From Luzula sylvatica (taxonomy: Eukaryota > Streptophyta > Magnoliopsida > Poales > Juncaceae), in the NCBI GenBank assembly GCA_946800325.1, contig OX326958.1, positions 13,792,992-13,856,991 of the forward strand: DNA of 64,000 nt, in the 5' to 3' direction. The notes under the pieces are model-generated. The model saw only the letters and a program-made list of their open reading frames with translations. It did no database searches and was not told the DNA's origin. The stretch's first letter is position 1; every line of letters starts with the position of its first letter. The position numbers were made by a program, and so were the translations under genes. This document shows, piece by piece, positions 51,468 to 61,841 of the stretch.

Positions 51468-51639
51468 GAAGCATTAATTTGTGATATGTAGTCATAACAT
51501 ATATAGGCCATTAAGAGCTTTGTTAGAAGAAAATGACCTGAAATTCAAAGAAAAAAGATTGATTCTTTGTACATTTTATGCGTAATTGTGATTCGATTTT
51601 AGGAGATTTCCTACCTAGATAATTCATTGCGAAGGTGAA

Positions 51640-51830
51640 GGCGGCTTTCTCCGGTGATTCTCCGGTCTTCTCCGGTGAGTTTCTTTGAGATATTCTCCGA
51701 TCTTCTTCGGCAACTTCTCTTCGTTCTTCTCTGGTCTTCTCCAGTTTCTCTGGTGCTTCCTCCGGTCTTCTCCAGTTTCTCTGGTGCTTCCTCCGGTCTT
51801 CTCCAGTAACCTTCTCCGGTTACTTCTTTT
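51640..51830 (+). repeat. Tandem repeats in the LINE 5' region
   Basis: Imperfect copies of ttctccggt/cttctccagtttctctggtgcttcctccgg. Short 5' untranslated tandem repeats are known in some LINEs and may act in transcription. Confidence 0.6.
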
Positions 51831-52266
51831 CCTGGAGGTGATTCTTTGAGTTGATTCTGGGTTGTTTCTCTTGGTGATTCGTTCTTAGAGAGGTGAAGAA
51901 TCTTTGAGTTTAAGAAGTGGAAAGAACAAGCAAGGAAAGATATTGCACAGCCTTCTCTAAATTCGGCTTAATCCTACCCTTAAATCAAAACCTACCCCAG
52001 CTCAAGAAATACCATAAGAAATCAAAGGCCATTTATACAAACCGAACAATTACCTCAAATCAACTCAAAATACACCAAATAAACCAAACCAAATACAAGA
52101 GACACACAAATGAGAAAGACTTGAAGAGTTAGAGATACAGGCAGTATGTAGAGAGAAGAGAATTACAAGAAGACAACAAGGTGATCTTGAGCTCAGGAAT
52201 GGAAAGCCACTCTCTCCAATGATAAGCTAAGTTCTCTATCCTTATCTTTTACTATTTCACTTCAAT

Positions 52267-53590
52267 ATGAGTCAATCTTACAAACAAGTCCTGCAAAATA
52301 ATCTCAATCAAGAAGAAAATTGGAAATTAGTATCTAGAAAAAAAACATTCAATAATTCAAAAAATATTAATCAAAGGAAATGCTATAGGTGTTTATCTAA
52401 TGAACATGTGAGATTTCAGTGTAGAGAGCCAATTAAGTGTTTAAATTGTTTTAAATTTGGGCATATTCTAAGAAATTGTTATTCAAATATCAATAAAAAT
52501 AAAGAATTAATACCTAAAACCCATAATGCTCCTGCCAACTCACATAATAATCTAAAATTCAAAAATAAAGATGTTAGTAACACTGACAATATGAATAGTA
52601 TAGATCAAATAACTGTAAATTTGGATAAAAAGAATAATAATGAAATATACACCAAATATTTAATTATAGAAAAATTACCTGAAAAGCTATGTAATCCAAT
52701 CACTCTTAAGAAAATTATGGAACCAATAGGAACATTAATCTCAGTTGGATCTTATATGCCAACTGAAGTTATATCTCATATTAAGCTTTCAGTTAATTGT
52801 ACCCAATATGCAAAAATACCCAAAACTATTAAAGTAATAGAAAATAAGCATACATATATATTAAACATTCAGGAAATTATCCAAAATGCAAGTTCATCAA
52901 ACACTATTCAAAATTTCTCAGAAAACATCATAGAATATAATAAGGTAGAGCAAGGAGAAAAGCATATAAAACATATAAAACATCTCAAAACACAAATGAA
53001 AAATAAACACAATAAAAAATATCAACAAATGAAAGATATTCAACATCACAGGATAGAAGGAGACAACAAAAATAGAAAAATTATCAATGACAAATTGCCA
53101 GTTAAACACAATCAAAACTCAAACAAAATAAAAACAGTAAAAATTTGGCAAAAAAAAAAGAAAATTAAAACCTATTGGAGGGTTAAGAAGATAAACCCTA
53201 ATTTAGGTAGGATAAATTCCATAAACTCTGAAAAGGGTATCATCATTGATAATATGGAATTTGTGCCATCTGAAAAGGACATCATCACTGGGCCAATGGG
53301 GGTACTGAATCTCACACAAATAATTTATCCTAGGGGTAGAAAACAAATCAACTTTTAATTTATAAGAGAAATTTTCCTTCCAAATCAACCCTCCTCACAT
53401 GAGTTAACAAATACATATAAGCATAATAGTCCTCATAAGTCTTCTAATTCAATTGCAATCTCAATTACTTCCAAGGGTCTAGCCATTATACCATATAACC
53501 CACAAACAGTGATAAAATCTGTTTGTGATTCAAAATTAGATGAGATCAATAAGGAAAATTCTAGTTCACAACAAATGATTCTCTATGAGC

Positions 53591-53658
<68 letters not shown>

Positions 53659-54142
53659 ACAACCAATCAATCAATTATTGTGTAATGAAGAACCAATGGT
53701 ACAAACACAATCACAAGGTAATATAGAAGAATGTGATACCTTAACACAAAAAGGATCTGACAGGTTGAAATTAAACAAGGTTCCTGCTAGCTCATCACTA
53801 GTACACTCATCTCCAATTCAAACAGTCAGATTTCCTATAAATAATCAAAGAAAAATTAATGAATATTTTAAAGGTATAAATAATAATTTCAAAAAAATTA
53901 CTTTTAGTGATAGGGTTCCCAGTTTAGAAGAATTAGAAGAATCAAACAATCCAATTGAGTCTCCAGTACAAACATGTAAACAAGCAAATAAAATTAATAA
54001 AGTTAAAACAAATAAAACATTAAAAATGGAAGAGCAAAGAAGAAGTGCTAGATTACAAACTAAACAAAGTGGTCATTATTCCTCTCCAGTAGAAAAGGCT
54101 CAATTAGTGAAGTATAAAGAAATTCAAAAAAAAGAGGACTAA
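52267..54142 (+). pseudogene. LINE ORF1 (two CCHC zinc knuckles), inactivated
   Basis: Nucleic-acid-binding ORF1. Residues about 38-72 hold CYRCLSNEHVRFQC and CLNCFKFGHILRNC, two CX2CX4HX4C knuckles. The frame stops at a TAA (53356-53358) and continues immediately in the same frame to a (TA)n tract at 53594-53654. After the tract the open reading is in another frame (to 54142), so repeat-length change has shifted it. Basic, lysine/asparagine-rich throughout. Confidence 0.75.
53594..53654 (+). repeat. (TA)n microsatellite inside LINE ORF1
   Basis: About 30 TA units without interruption, translated as alternating Y and I. It lies within ORF1 coding sequence and accounts for a frame change. Confidence 0.9.
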
Positions 54143-54349
54143 AAGACAAAAAAATAAAACTAATAATATTGATCTAACATAAATTAATATGGAAAATATA
54201 AAAGAAATAAATACTAAAGATGAAATGCTAAAAATATTATTATCTACTGGAATTGATATTACAGATAATATAAACGACACAATAAATAGTTTAGTGGGAG
54301 AGCATTGTGCTTAAGCATTGCTCATCAAGGAGGATTAATTATTATATAA

Positions 54350-57300
54350 ATGAATTATAAAAAATTAAGAATACTATCTTGGAATGTTAGAGGATTAAAT
54401 GCAGATCTTAAAAAAATTACTGTTAATAAAACTATTTTAGATGAACATGTAGATATTTGTTGCCTCCAAGAAACTAAAATATAGTTAATAGATAATAATA
54501 TAAATACAGCATGTTGTGGAAAAATATTAGATAATTTTGAATATTTAAAATCAAATGGGGCATCAGGAGGTATATTAATATCTTGGAAATCTAAACTCTT
54601 GAAATTAATTTCATGTAATAAGTTAAAATATTCCATTTCATTAATATTACAATCTAATTGGGATGGAAATAATATATTAATCACTGGTGTATATGGTCCA
54701 AATAGAAAAATAGAGAAATTAGATTTTATAAATGAGTTAAATACATTAAGTATTAATAATAAATTACCATGGATTTTATTGGGAGATTTTAATTTAACAT
54801 TAAATATAAATGAAAGAAGTGGGCATAATAAAACACATGTAGGAACAAAAGAATTTAAGGAATTTATAGATAAGGCAAACTTAATAGACTTACCACTCAA
54901 AGGAAAATTATATACTTGGAATAATTCTATAGCTAAAGCAAGAATTGATAGAATACTAATAAATAAAGAGTGGTTGGTAAATTATCCTAATTCTCAATTA
55001 ATAGGAAGTATTAATACATGTTCAGATCACATACCAATTATATATGAAGCAAACACTAATTATCCTATCTATAATGGATTTAGATTTGAAACTAAATGGC
55101 TTACAATGAATGAATTTAAAGTATTAATTGACACACATATTGATAATAATAAAACAATTCAAATAAATGATTATTTTAATAAGCTACATGATTTAGGGAA
55201 AAATTTAAAGATTTTAAATCAAACTATGCAATCAAAATATAATATTCAATTAAATAATTGCAAAAAAATAATTGATTGGTCAGAAAAAATAAATGATATT
55301 AGAGAATTAACAAAGGCAGACAAATGGATTAAATTACAGGCTAAATTAACATATGAAACTTTATTAATAATTAATAAACTATATTGGAAACAAAGGTCCA
55401 AATTTAATTGGATTAAGGAAGGAGATGCAAATACACATTTTTTTCATATACATGCAACAATTAAGAAATCTAATAATATGATATCAATATTAAAAAATAA
55501 ACATGGGGCTGAATTTAAGGATCATAAATCTAAAGCTAATATATTATTTTCATTTTATAGAGACTTAATGGGTAAAAAATTAGAAAATAAGAAGGAATTT
55601 GGAAATATTAATTTACAAAAAATTTACGAGAATAATAAATTAGATTTATCACATTTAGAAAATAATTTTCATATGAGTGAGTTAGATGATTCAATAAAAA
55701 CTTGGAAAAACAACAAGGGCCCTGGTCCAGATGGATATATAGGAGAATTTTTTAAACAAAATTGGGAAAATTTAAAAGAAGAAATTTTAGGTTTAATTAA
55801 TAATAATGCAAAAAGTGGATTAGGTCAATTTAATTCATCATATATATCACTAATTCCTAAAAAAGAAAATGCTATTGAACCCAAAGACATTAGACCCATA
55901 AGTTTAATATCCAGCATACAAAGACTATTCTCAAAAATGTTATCGAATAGATTATCACCATATATTAATTCAATGATATCAAAAAATCAACTAGGTTTCT
56001 TAAAGGGTAGAAATATTTCAGAGAATTATGTATATGCTAGAGAAGTATTGTGTATGGCTCATCGAAATAAAATGCCCTTAATTATACTTAAACTTGACAT
56101 TCATAAAGCATTTGATAGTGTATCATGGGAATTTTTATTACAAATATTAAAAGCAAGGGGTTTTTGTGAAAATTTCATAACTTGGATAAAAAATTCAGTA
56201 CTTCCAGGAACTACTAGAGTAATTTTAAATCGAATTCCTGGAAAATATATTCATTTAAAAAGAGGATTAAGACAAGGAGATCCTTTATCTACATACCTAT
56301 TTTTATTAGTTATGGATGTATTATCTATACTAGGAATATAGCCCGCGCTTCGCTGCGGGATATATTATTTGATAAGAAATAATATAATTAGCAAAAATAA
56401 TAATTTTATATATTATTTGATATATTATTTCGCTGCGGGATATATTATTTGATATATTATTTGATAAGAAAATAGAAATATTTCTCGTGCTTCGCTGCGA
56501 TTTTTCAAAATGTGTTATGATCATAAAATAATAATTTTATCTAAAATGTTACAAGTATAAAACAAAAGTAATTTTCATAAATGTTAATTTAAAAAAAAAA
56601 ATCTGATATTAAATAGTGTCACAAGTATTATGCAATAAATGCAAAAAAATTTCCTCCTCAAAACATATCATATGTTCCAAAAAAAAAAAAAATACCAGCT
56701 GAGGCTAACAAAAAGTATTTGTGTGAATATTATTTTATTAAATTCAAATATTTTTTTTAGAACACAAGACATATGTCAATTATATTTATTAATACGATGA
56801 AAAATTCAAATATTTTATTTAGAACACAAGATATATGTCAAATAAAATAAAATTCAAAAAAAAATAAATAAAATAAACAGTAACCGGTATGAACAGTGTC
56901 GGGGTGATGAACAGTATGAACAGTGTCGGGTGATGAACAGTAACGCCGACGTGGCCTCACCATATCCCTTGTATTCTAAAATTAATGGGAGGGGGAATTA
57001 TTGGAGGACCTAAGTGAAAAATCATTTTTAATAAGACCAATTAATAATATTTATACTAGTTTATTTTACGCGGATGACTCAATATTATTTTTAAAACTAG
57101 ATTTAATAAATATTAAAAGAGTAAAATATATATTAAACTTATTTGGTCAAGAATCGGGTCTTAAAATGAATTTTAATAAGTCTGAAATTATAGGTTTAAA
57201 TATAGGTAATGACATCATAAATACTATTTCCAGTGAATTAAACTGCTCAATTGGGACTTTACCCTTAAAATATTTAGGGTTACCCTTACACTACAAAAAA

Positions 57301-58500
57301 CCTTCTAAAGAGGATTACATGATATTAATTGATAAAATAACAAATAGGTTGAGTGGATGGAAAGGGAGTCTACTTAGTAAGGCTGGAAGATTAGTATTAA
57401 TGAATTCAGTTTTAACTTCCATGCTAAAATACTATTTTAATGTATTCAGATTTCCTAAATGGGTTATTAATGAAATAGATAAAATCAGGAAAAATTTCTT
57501 TTGGAAAGGAAGTACTAATACTGGATATAATTTAGTAGATTGGGAAATAGAATGTCAACCTAAAGAAAAAGGGGGCTTAGGAGTGATTAACTTACATATT
57601 TTTAATAAAGTATTACTAATTAAATGGCTGTGGTTATACTACATGTCAGAGGGGAAATTAGATTGGTACAACTTAATATATAAAAATAATGATAATGATT
57701 TAACTCAAACAAATTATAAAAATTACTCATATTTTTGGAATGATGTAATGAAAAATATAGATTTTTTTAATCAAAGCTTAAACATCATTATTGGTAATGG
57801 AGAAAATATTAGTTTTTGGAAAGCAAGATGGTGTGAAAAACCTTTAATACATAAATATTCAGAGTTATATTCTTTTTCAGAAACTAAAACTGGTACATTG
57901 CAATATTTTATAAAAATTATGAATGAAAATAATCTATATAGAAGTTTAGGAATTAACATACCATTATCAAATGTTGCTTTAAACCAGTTTGTGCAATTGG
58001 AACACCTTTGTCAGTCTTTTGATCTTAATCCACAACAGAGAGACATACTTGAGTGGTCATGGAATAGTAAAAAAACCTACACATGTAAGAGTACATATAA
58101 AATATTAGCTCAAGGTATATATGTTAAGGCATATTTTCATAAAATCTGGAAATTACAAATTGAATTAAAAATAAAAATATTTATTTGGCTAATATTTTTA
58201 AATAAGGTTCTAACTATTGATAATTTAAAAAAAAAAGGGGATGGAATATAGTAAACAGATGTGTTTTATGTCACAAGGAAGAAGAAACTACAATACACTT
58301 AATATCAGAATGTGAATACACAAAGTCTATTTGGTCTAAAATACATGGTTTATTAGGTTTGGAACATGCAAATCAATTAAATCTACTTCAGTTATTACTA
58401 AATTTTAAAGTAAATAAAGAATACAAGTCCCTAATAAGCTTAATAATGTAGGAGAACATTTACATGGCTGGAAAGATGTAGGAGAACATTTACAAATTAA
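54350..58500 (+). pseudogene. LINE ORF2 (endonuclease, reverse transcriptase, zinc knuckle), inactivated
   Basis: The start ATG at 54350 gives MNYKKLRILSWNVRGL. Endonuclease motifs: SWNVRGL, QETK, WILLGDFN, SDH. One TAG interrupts after QETKI (54482-54484). RT motifs: RPISLIS, LDIHKAFDSVSW, RGLRQGDPL, and, after the insert, LFYADD. The palm domain is split at 56330-56985 by a Helitron-like insertion. The C-terminal knuckle (CVLCHKEEETTIHLISEC near 58260) lies past a frameshift near 58245, and two further stops follow. Confidence 0.85.
56330..56985 (-). mobile_element. Helitron-like non-autonomous insert (656 bp) in LINE ORF2
   Basis: On the minus strand the 3' end is CCCGCAGCGAAGCGCGGG, eight bases, CTAG, then host T: a Helitron hairpin and CTRR end. 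The other border was placed by reading frame: deleting 56330-56985 joins host codon ATA to TGG and restores the LINE frame, and insertion falls between A and T as for Helitrons. The inferred 5' end starts TTAATTTTAG rather than the canonical TC, so the border or the family is not certain. The interior has repeats of gggtgatgaacagt (56910-56945) and partial copies of the cgctgcgggatatatt end. Confidence 0.65.
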
Positions 58501-58599
58501 TTTTTTTTTCTGAATGGCAAGTGATAGATTACATATTATATGAACATAAGCTAAATAAATTGGTAAAACAAAAAAGACTTAATTCATATATATAATGAT

Positions 58600-59187
58600 A
58601 TGCAACATTTTGATATGCATCACAATAATGATTCTAGTTCAGATTATAGTAATAATGATGAGAGTTTTGATAATGAAAGCTTAAATGAAGAAAACTACTA
58701 CACTAATGATTTAACTGATGCAGGTACAACAGAGATAAATACAGGAGCAGAGCAATCTGATGATTCAAGTCAAGATGGAGCAGATCTAGAAGTTACTGAA
58801 GACAAAAGTGCCAATGCAAATGCAAATAATGGTGAATCACAAGGGAATCAAGGCGATGCAAGCAAAATAAAACAGAAAAAGGGGTTTAAACAACCTAATA
58901 CTCAAAATCGACAATCAAATTCCAACTCAGCAAAAGAGCAAATGGAAATCTGGTGGTTTCGGTCAGATTTAACAAACGAAGAAAGAGATTCAATAAATTC
59001 GAGAAGTAACATAAGAGAAGAAGAAGAAATACATATCTTACAAGTTATTTCCGATGATCTTCGCGACTTCATACCATCGAGCGATGAATCCAGATCGAAA
59101 CAAGTTCCAAACCAACTCATTTCTTCAACAGATGGCAATAATTTTTCGAATGGAGCAGAGATCCCACATTATGAAGAACTTGAGTAG
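58600..59187 (+). CDS. Extra downstream ORF in the LINE (195 aa, acidic, unknown)
   Basis: Begins MQHFDMHH, 100 bases after the end of ORF2, uninterrupted for 195 codons while ORF1 and ORF2 are broken. Rich in D, E, S and N (SSSDYSNNDESFDNESLNEE), with a more mixed second half (MEIWWFRSDLTNEERDS). No domain recognised, no signal peptide or membrane segment. It may be a third LINE frame, a captured host fragment, or chance in low-complexity sequence. Its G+C content rises toward the 3' half, unlike the AT-rich ORF2. Confidence 0.4.
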   Translation: MQHFDMHHNNDSSSDYSNNDESFDNESLNEENYYTNDLTDAGTTEINTGAEQSDDSSQDGADLEVTEDKSANANANNGESQGNQGDASKIKQKKGFKQPNTQNRQSNSNSAKEQMEIWWFRSDLTNEERDSINSRSNIREEEEIHILQVISDDLRDFIPSSDESRSKQVPNQLISSTDGNNFSNGAEIPHYEELE

Positions 59188-59886
59188 TTAGGGTTTGTGT
59201 CCTCTGAAGATTAAGAAGGCAGATGGCGGCAGATGACTGAAGGAGATGGAACTTGAGATAAAAGAGTCACATATCGATGATGAAGAAGGAAGAGTTGTGA
59301 TTAGAGTTTGTAAGAAAGGTGAGCTGTTGTGATCGGAGTTATGATAAGGATTGAAGAAGATCGACAAGCTGTGGAACGAAGGAGATGGGGCGGCGGGAGA
59401 GAGAAAGGAGAGAGAGAGGCGGCGGGAGAAAGAAAGAAAGGAGAGAGAGAGAGGCGGAGAGACCGAAATGCTCTTTTATACCTAGGTCACCGCCAAACAA
59501 AGCAACTAAGTCACCGCCAAACAAAACCAGGAAATGAATTACTAAAGGCAAATATAGAATACAATTTCCTGATTTTGTTAATGCAGGATTACTATAGATT
59601 GGTTAGTTGTAATATGTAAGTTCTTGCGATTGTTAATGAGGGTATTTAGGATTAATATTTTTCAAATTTTAGGTCAAATATCCTCTAAATTTGTAAGAAC
59701 TTAGCAATATTATATGAATTCAATAGACGTAGGACTTAAGAGCCTACTCTATTTTTCTCAAAAAAGAAGAAGAAGTTTTCTTAGTGTTAGAAAGTTAAAA
59801 CTTCACTTCTATATGTGGACATAGAAGTTCTAATTGAGCTTACCTTTCTGTAAGAACACCATATAATTTTGTGAAATTGAGCTTAC

Positions 59887-60052
59887 CTTTCTGTAAGAAG
59901 ATTGATAGCTTTCACCCCAACCCCAACCACCATCATTTAATTGTTTTGAAAGGAGAAAATTACAAGCTTTTCTAATTGATGTACTGTTTTCATAAGTTCT
60001 TCCAATTGCCAATATGATAGTTCGATTTATTTCCCTCCAGATTAATATATTC
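59887..60052 (-). pseudogene. Duplicated partial cyclase exons (copy 2)
   Basis: 59887-60013 is the 3' part of the [22 protein letters not shown] exon with an internal 6-base duplication giving GGWGWGES. At 60013 it is joined directly to 60021-60052, a 3'-truncated piece of the EYINLEG exon. Exon order is therefore reversed at this joint, the mark of a tandem duplication breakpoint inside both exons. Confidence 0.75.
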
Positions 60053-61279
60053 CTATTTGAGAAAAAAAAAAGATCGATAAAGTCTTGGGCGTGTTTGCTA
60101 GCGCAATTATGTATAGTTGCAAAAATCCTACTAGTTACAGGAAACTTATATACGAATATCACGAAACTACGATACAAGGAATATACAAAAACTAGTAGCT
60201 TATAATTTTTAGATGGTGCTTGACGAAAATCATAGAATTAGATGTACAAGTGAATAAAATATTCTAAAATTATATTATTTTCTGATGAAATTCCGTAACT
60301 ATCATATTTAATTTCTTAATCATATAAAATACTATAATTAGGTGACATAAACAAATCGTACCACCAATTCACATTTTTTATATTTTAAATTATACAAATG
60401 GAAGGAAAAAAATTTGGTACATAATTCCAAAAAATCTTCAGATAGCACCAACAAATATTTGTAGTTCGGAATTTTTAAAAGGTATTCTTCTGATATTTAC
60501 CGAATTATTATTTTTCTATTATTCTCTACATATATACTTGCTAAAAAGTAGTATGTTTAAGAACAAAACATTTAACATCTTAATTTCAAGATATTTACAT
60601 TGGAAAATATTATGAACATAATTCTAACATAAAAAAAAAAAAATTTTATTGATGATTTTTAGTTGATTATAATGAACAAAACACAAAATATAAAATATAT
60701 TGTACCATGTCGTTGTGGTATCGCTTTAATGTTATTTATTATTTATGATTATTTATGTTTTCTACATATATACAATGTATTTACTTGTTTAATTGTGTAT
60801 AATTTAATTATGTATAATTAATTCTTGAATTTAATTATGTATAATTTATTTGTTTTCAAATTATTTTCAGCTGAATATTTAATCATAACTAGTACAAATA
60901 AATACAACACCAATTATAAATACATTTTCCATTTGAAATGTAAATGATGTTATATATTAAATATACATCAAAATGTACCATATATTTTTTTAAGAGAGAT
61001 TTTCCCTCTCCAAAAAGGTATGTTTTTGAAAACTAGTTTTTTTATGAATTAAAGAAGTTTTCTTATGTTAGAAAGTTAAAACTTCACTTCTATATGTGGA
61101 CATGGAACACCATATAATTTTGTGAAATTGAGCTTACCTTTCTGTAAGAAGATTGATAGCTTTCACCCCAACCACCATCATTTAATTGTTTTGAAAGGAG
61201 AAAATTACAAGCTTTTCTAATTGATGTACTATTTTCATAAGTTCTTCCAATTGCCAATAGACCTTCTATTCCAAACCAG

Positions 61280-61640
61280 GTATAGATCATGAGACGTATG
61301 TTACACACACATATGCATTGTGGTTCGGAATAGAAGGTTCTATGAGCAGTTGGGTCCTGGGAAAACCTATGAAAATTGCAAATTGATTCGTAAAGGTTGT
61401 AATTTTCTCCTCCCGAAGCAAATTAGTTTATGGCGTTGGGGCGAATGTTATCTTTCTTCTACCAAAAAGGTAAGCCTATATAATATATCATAAATGCAAT
61501 AAATTGAAATTTGAACATGTTAAATTGACACTAAAATATCGTTAAAACTATAAACTACGCTGAGATCACTATTATCCAGTTTTTATTTTCAGAATATTCA
61601 TTTTGTTTTCTCTATTAATATGGATTTTTAATTTTAGTTC
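61280..61640 (+). pseudogene. Plus-strand cyclase fragment in inverted orientation
   Basis: 61280-61469 is a degraded copy of exon 15 of the intact cyclase (compare 48572-48749) with frameshifts and stops. From 61528 the sequence matches the end of exon 18 and the 3' flank of the intact gene (49272-49365). Exons 16-18 are otherwise deleted. It abuts the minus-strand copy 2 exon at 61280-61282, where both share GTA, forming an inverted repeat around the joint. Confidence 0.75.
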
Positions 61641-61841
61641 CTTACTATACGTGCCTACATGACTTAGAATAATTTGTTGTAGTGTTTCATAGAATTTTAT
61701 CATCACAGGGGAAACAGAAAAACAAATTTTATCAAGCACGATCATTCATGTAAAAATAAGATACAATAATACACTTCAATAATTGCTCACACCTTTTATT
61801 AGATTAAAAATAAAAATTCTAGCAATTTACTAATTAAATTA

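Larger units (their letters stand above)
51468..59769 (+). mobile_element. LINE (non-LTR retrotransposon), 8.3 kb including a nested insert
   Basis: Flanked by a 15-bp target duplication AAGAAGTTTTCTTAG (51453-51467 and 59770-59784). Layout: 5' region with a ttctccggt tandem array (about 51640-51830), ORF1 with two CCHC knuckles (52267-54142, broken), ORF2 with endonuclease, RT and zinc knuckle (54350-58500, broken and carrying a Helitron-like insert), an extra downstream frame (58600-59187), a purine-rich stretch (59370-59465) and a short A-rich 3' end (ctcaaaaaagaagaag). Codon use is much more AT-rich than in the other LINE of this window, so the two belong to different lineages. Confidence 0.9.
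49677..61282 (-). pseudogene. Truncated minus-strand oxidosqualene cyclase copy 2, split by a LINE
   Basis: Only the last four exons of a cyclase are recognisable: final exon 49677-49793 (ends KYSPN then stop), 49876-49959 (..[11 protein letters not shown]), 50432-50512 ([13 protein letters not shown]..), and the [14 protein letters not shown] exon at 61138-61282, whose 5' end is cut by an inversion. A tandem duplication left extra partial exons at 59887-60013 and 60021-60052. An 8.3-kb LINE lies in the intron and a solo LTR in the preceding one. Exons are individually open but no upstream exons exist, so it cannot encode a cyclase. The retained exons resemble copy 3 more than the intact gene (e.g. 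IFPIWFLAEY). Confidence 0.8.

Noticed and set aside
50484..61066. About 1-kb direct repeats flanking the LINE, looking like LTRs
   Set aside because: The repeats contain part of a cyclase exon and its intron, have no TG..CA ends, no primer-binding site, and the element between them has LINE genes with its own 15-bp target duplication.
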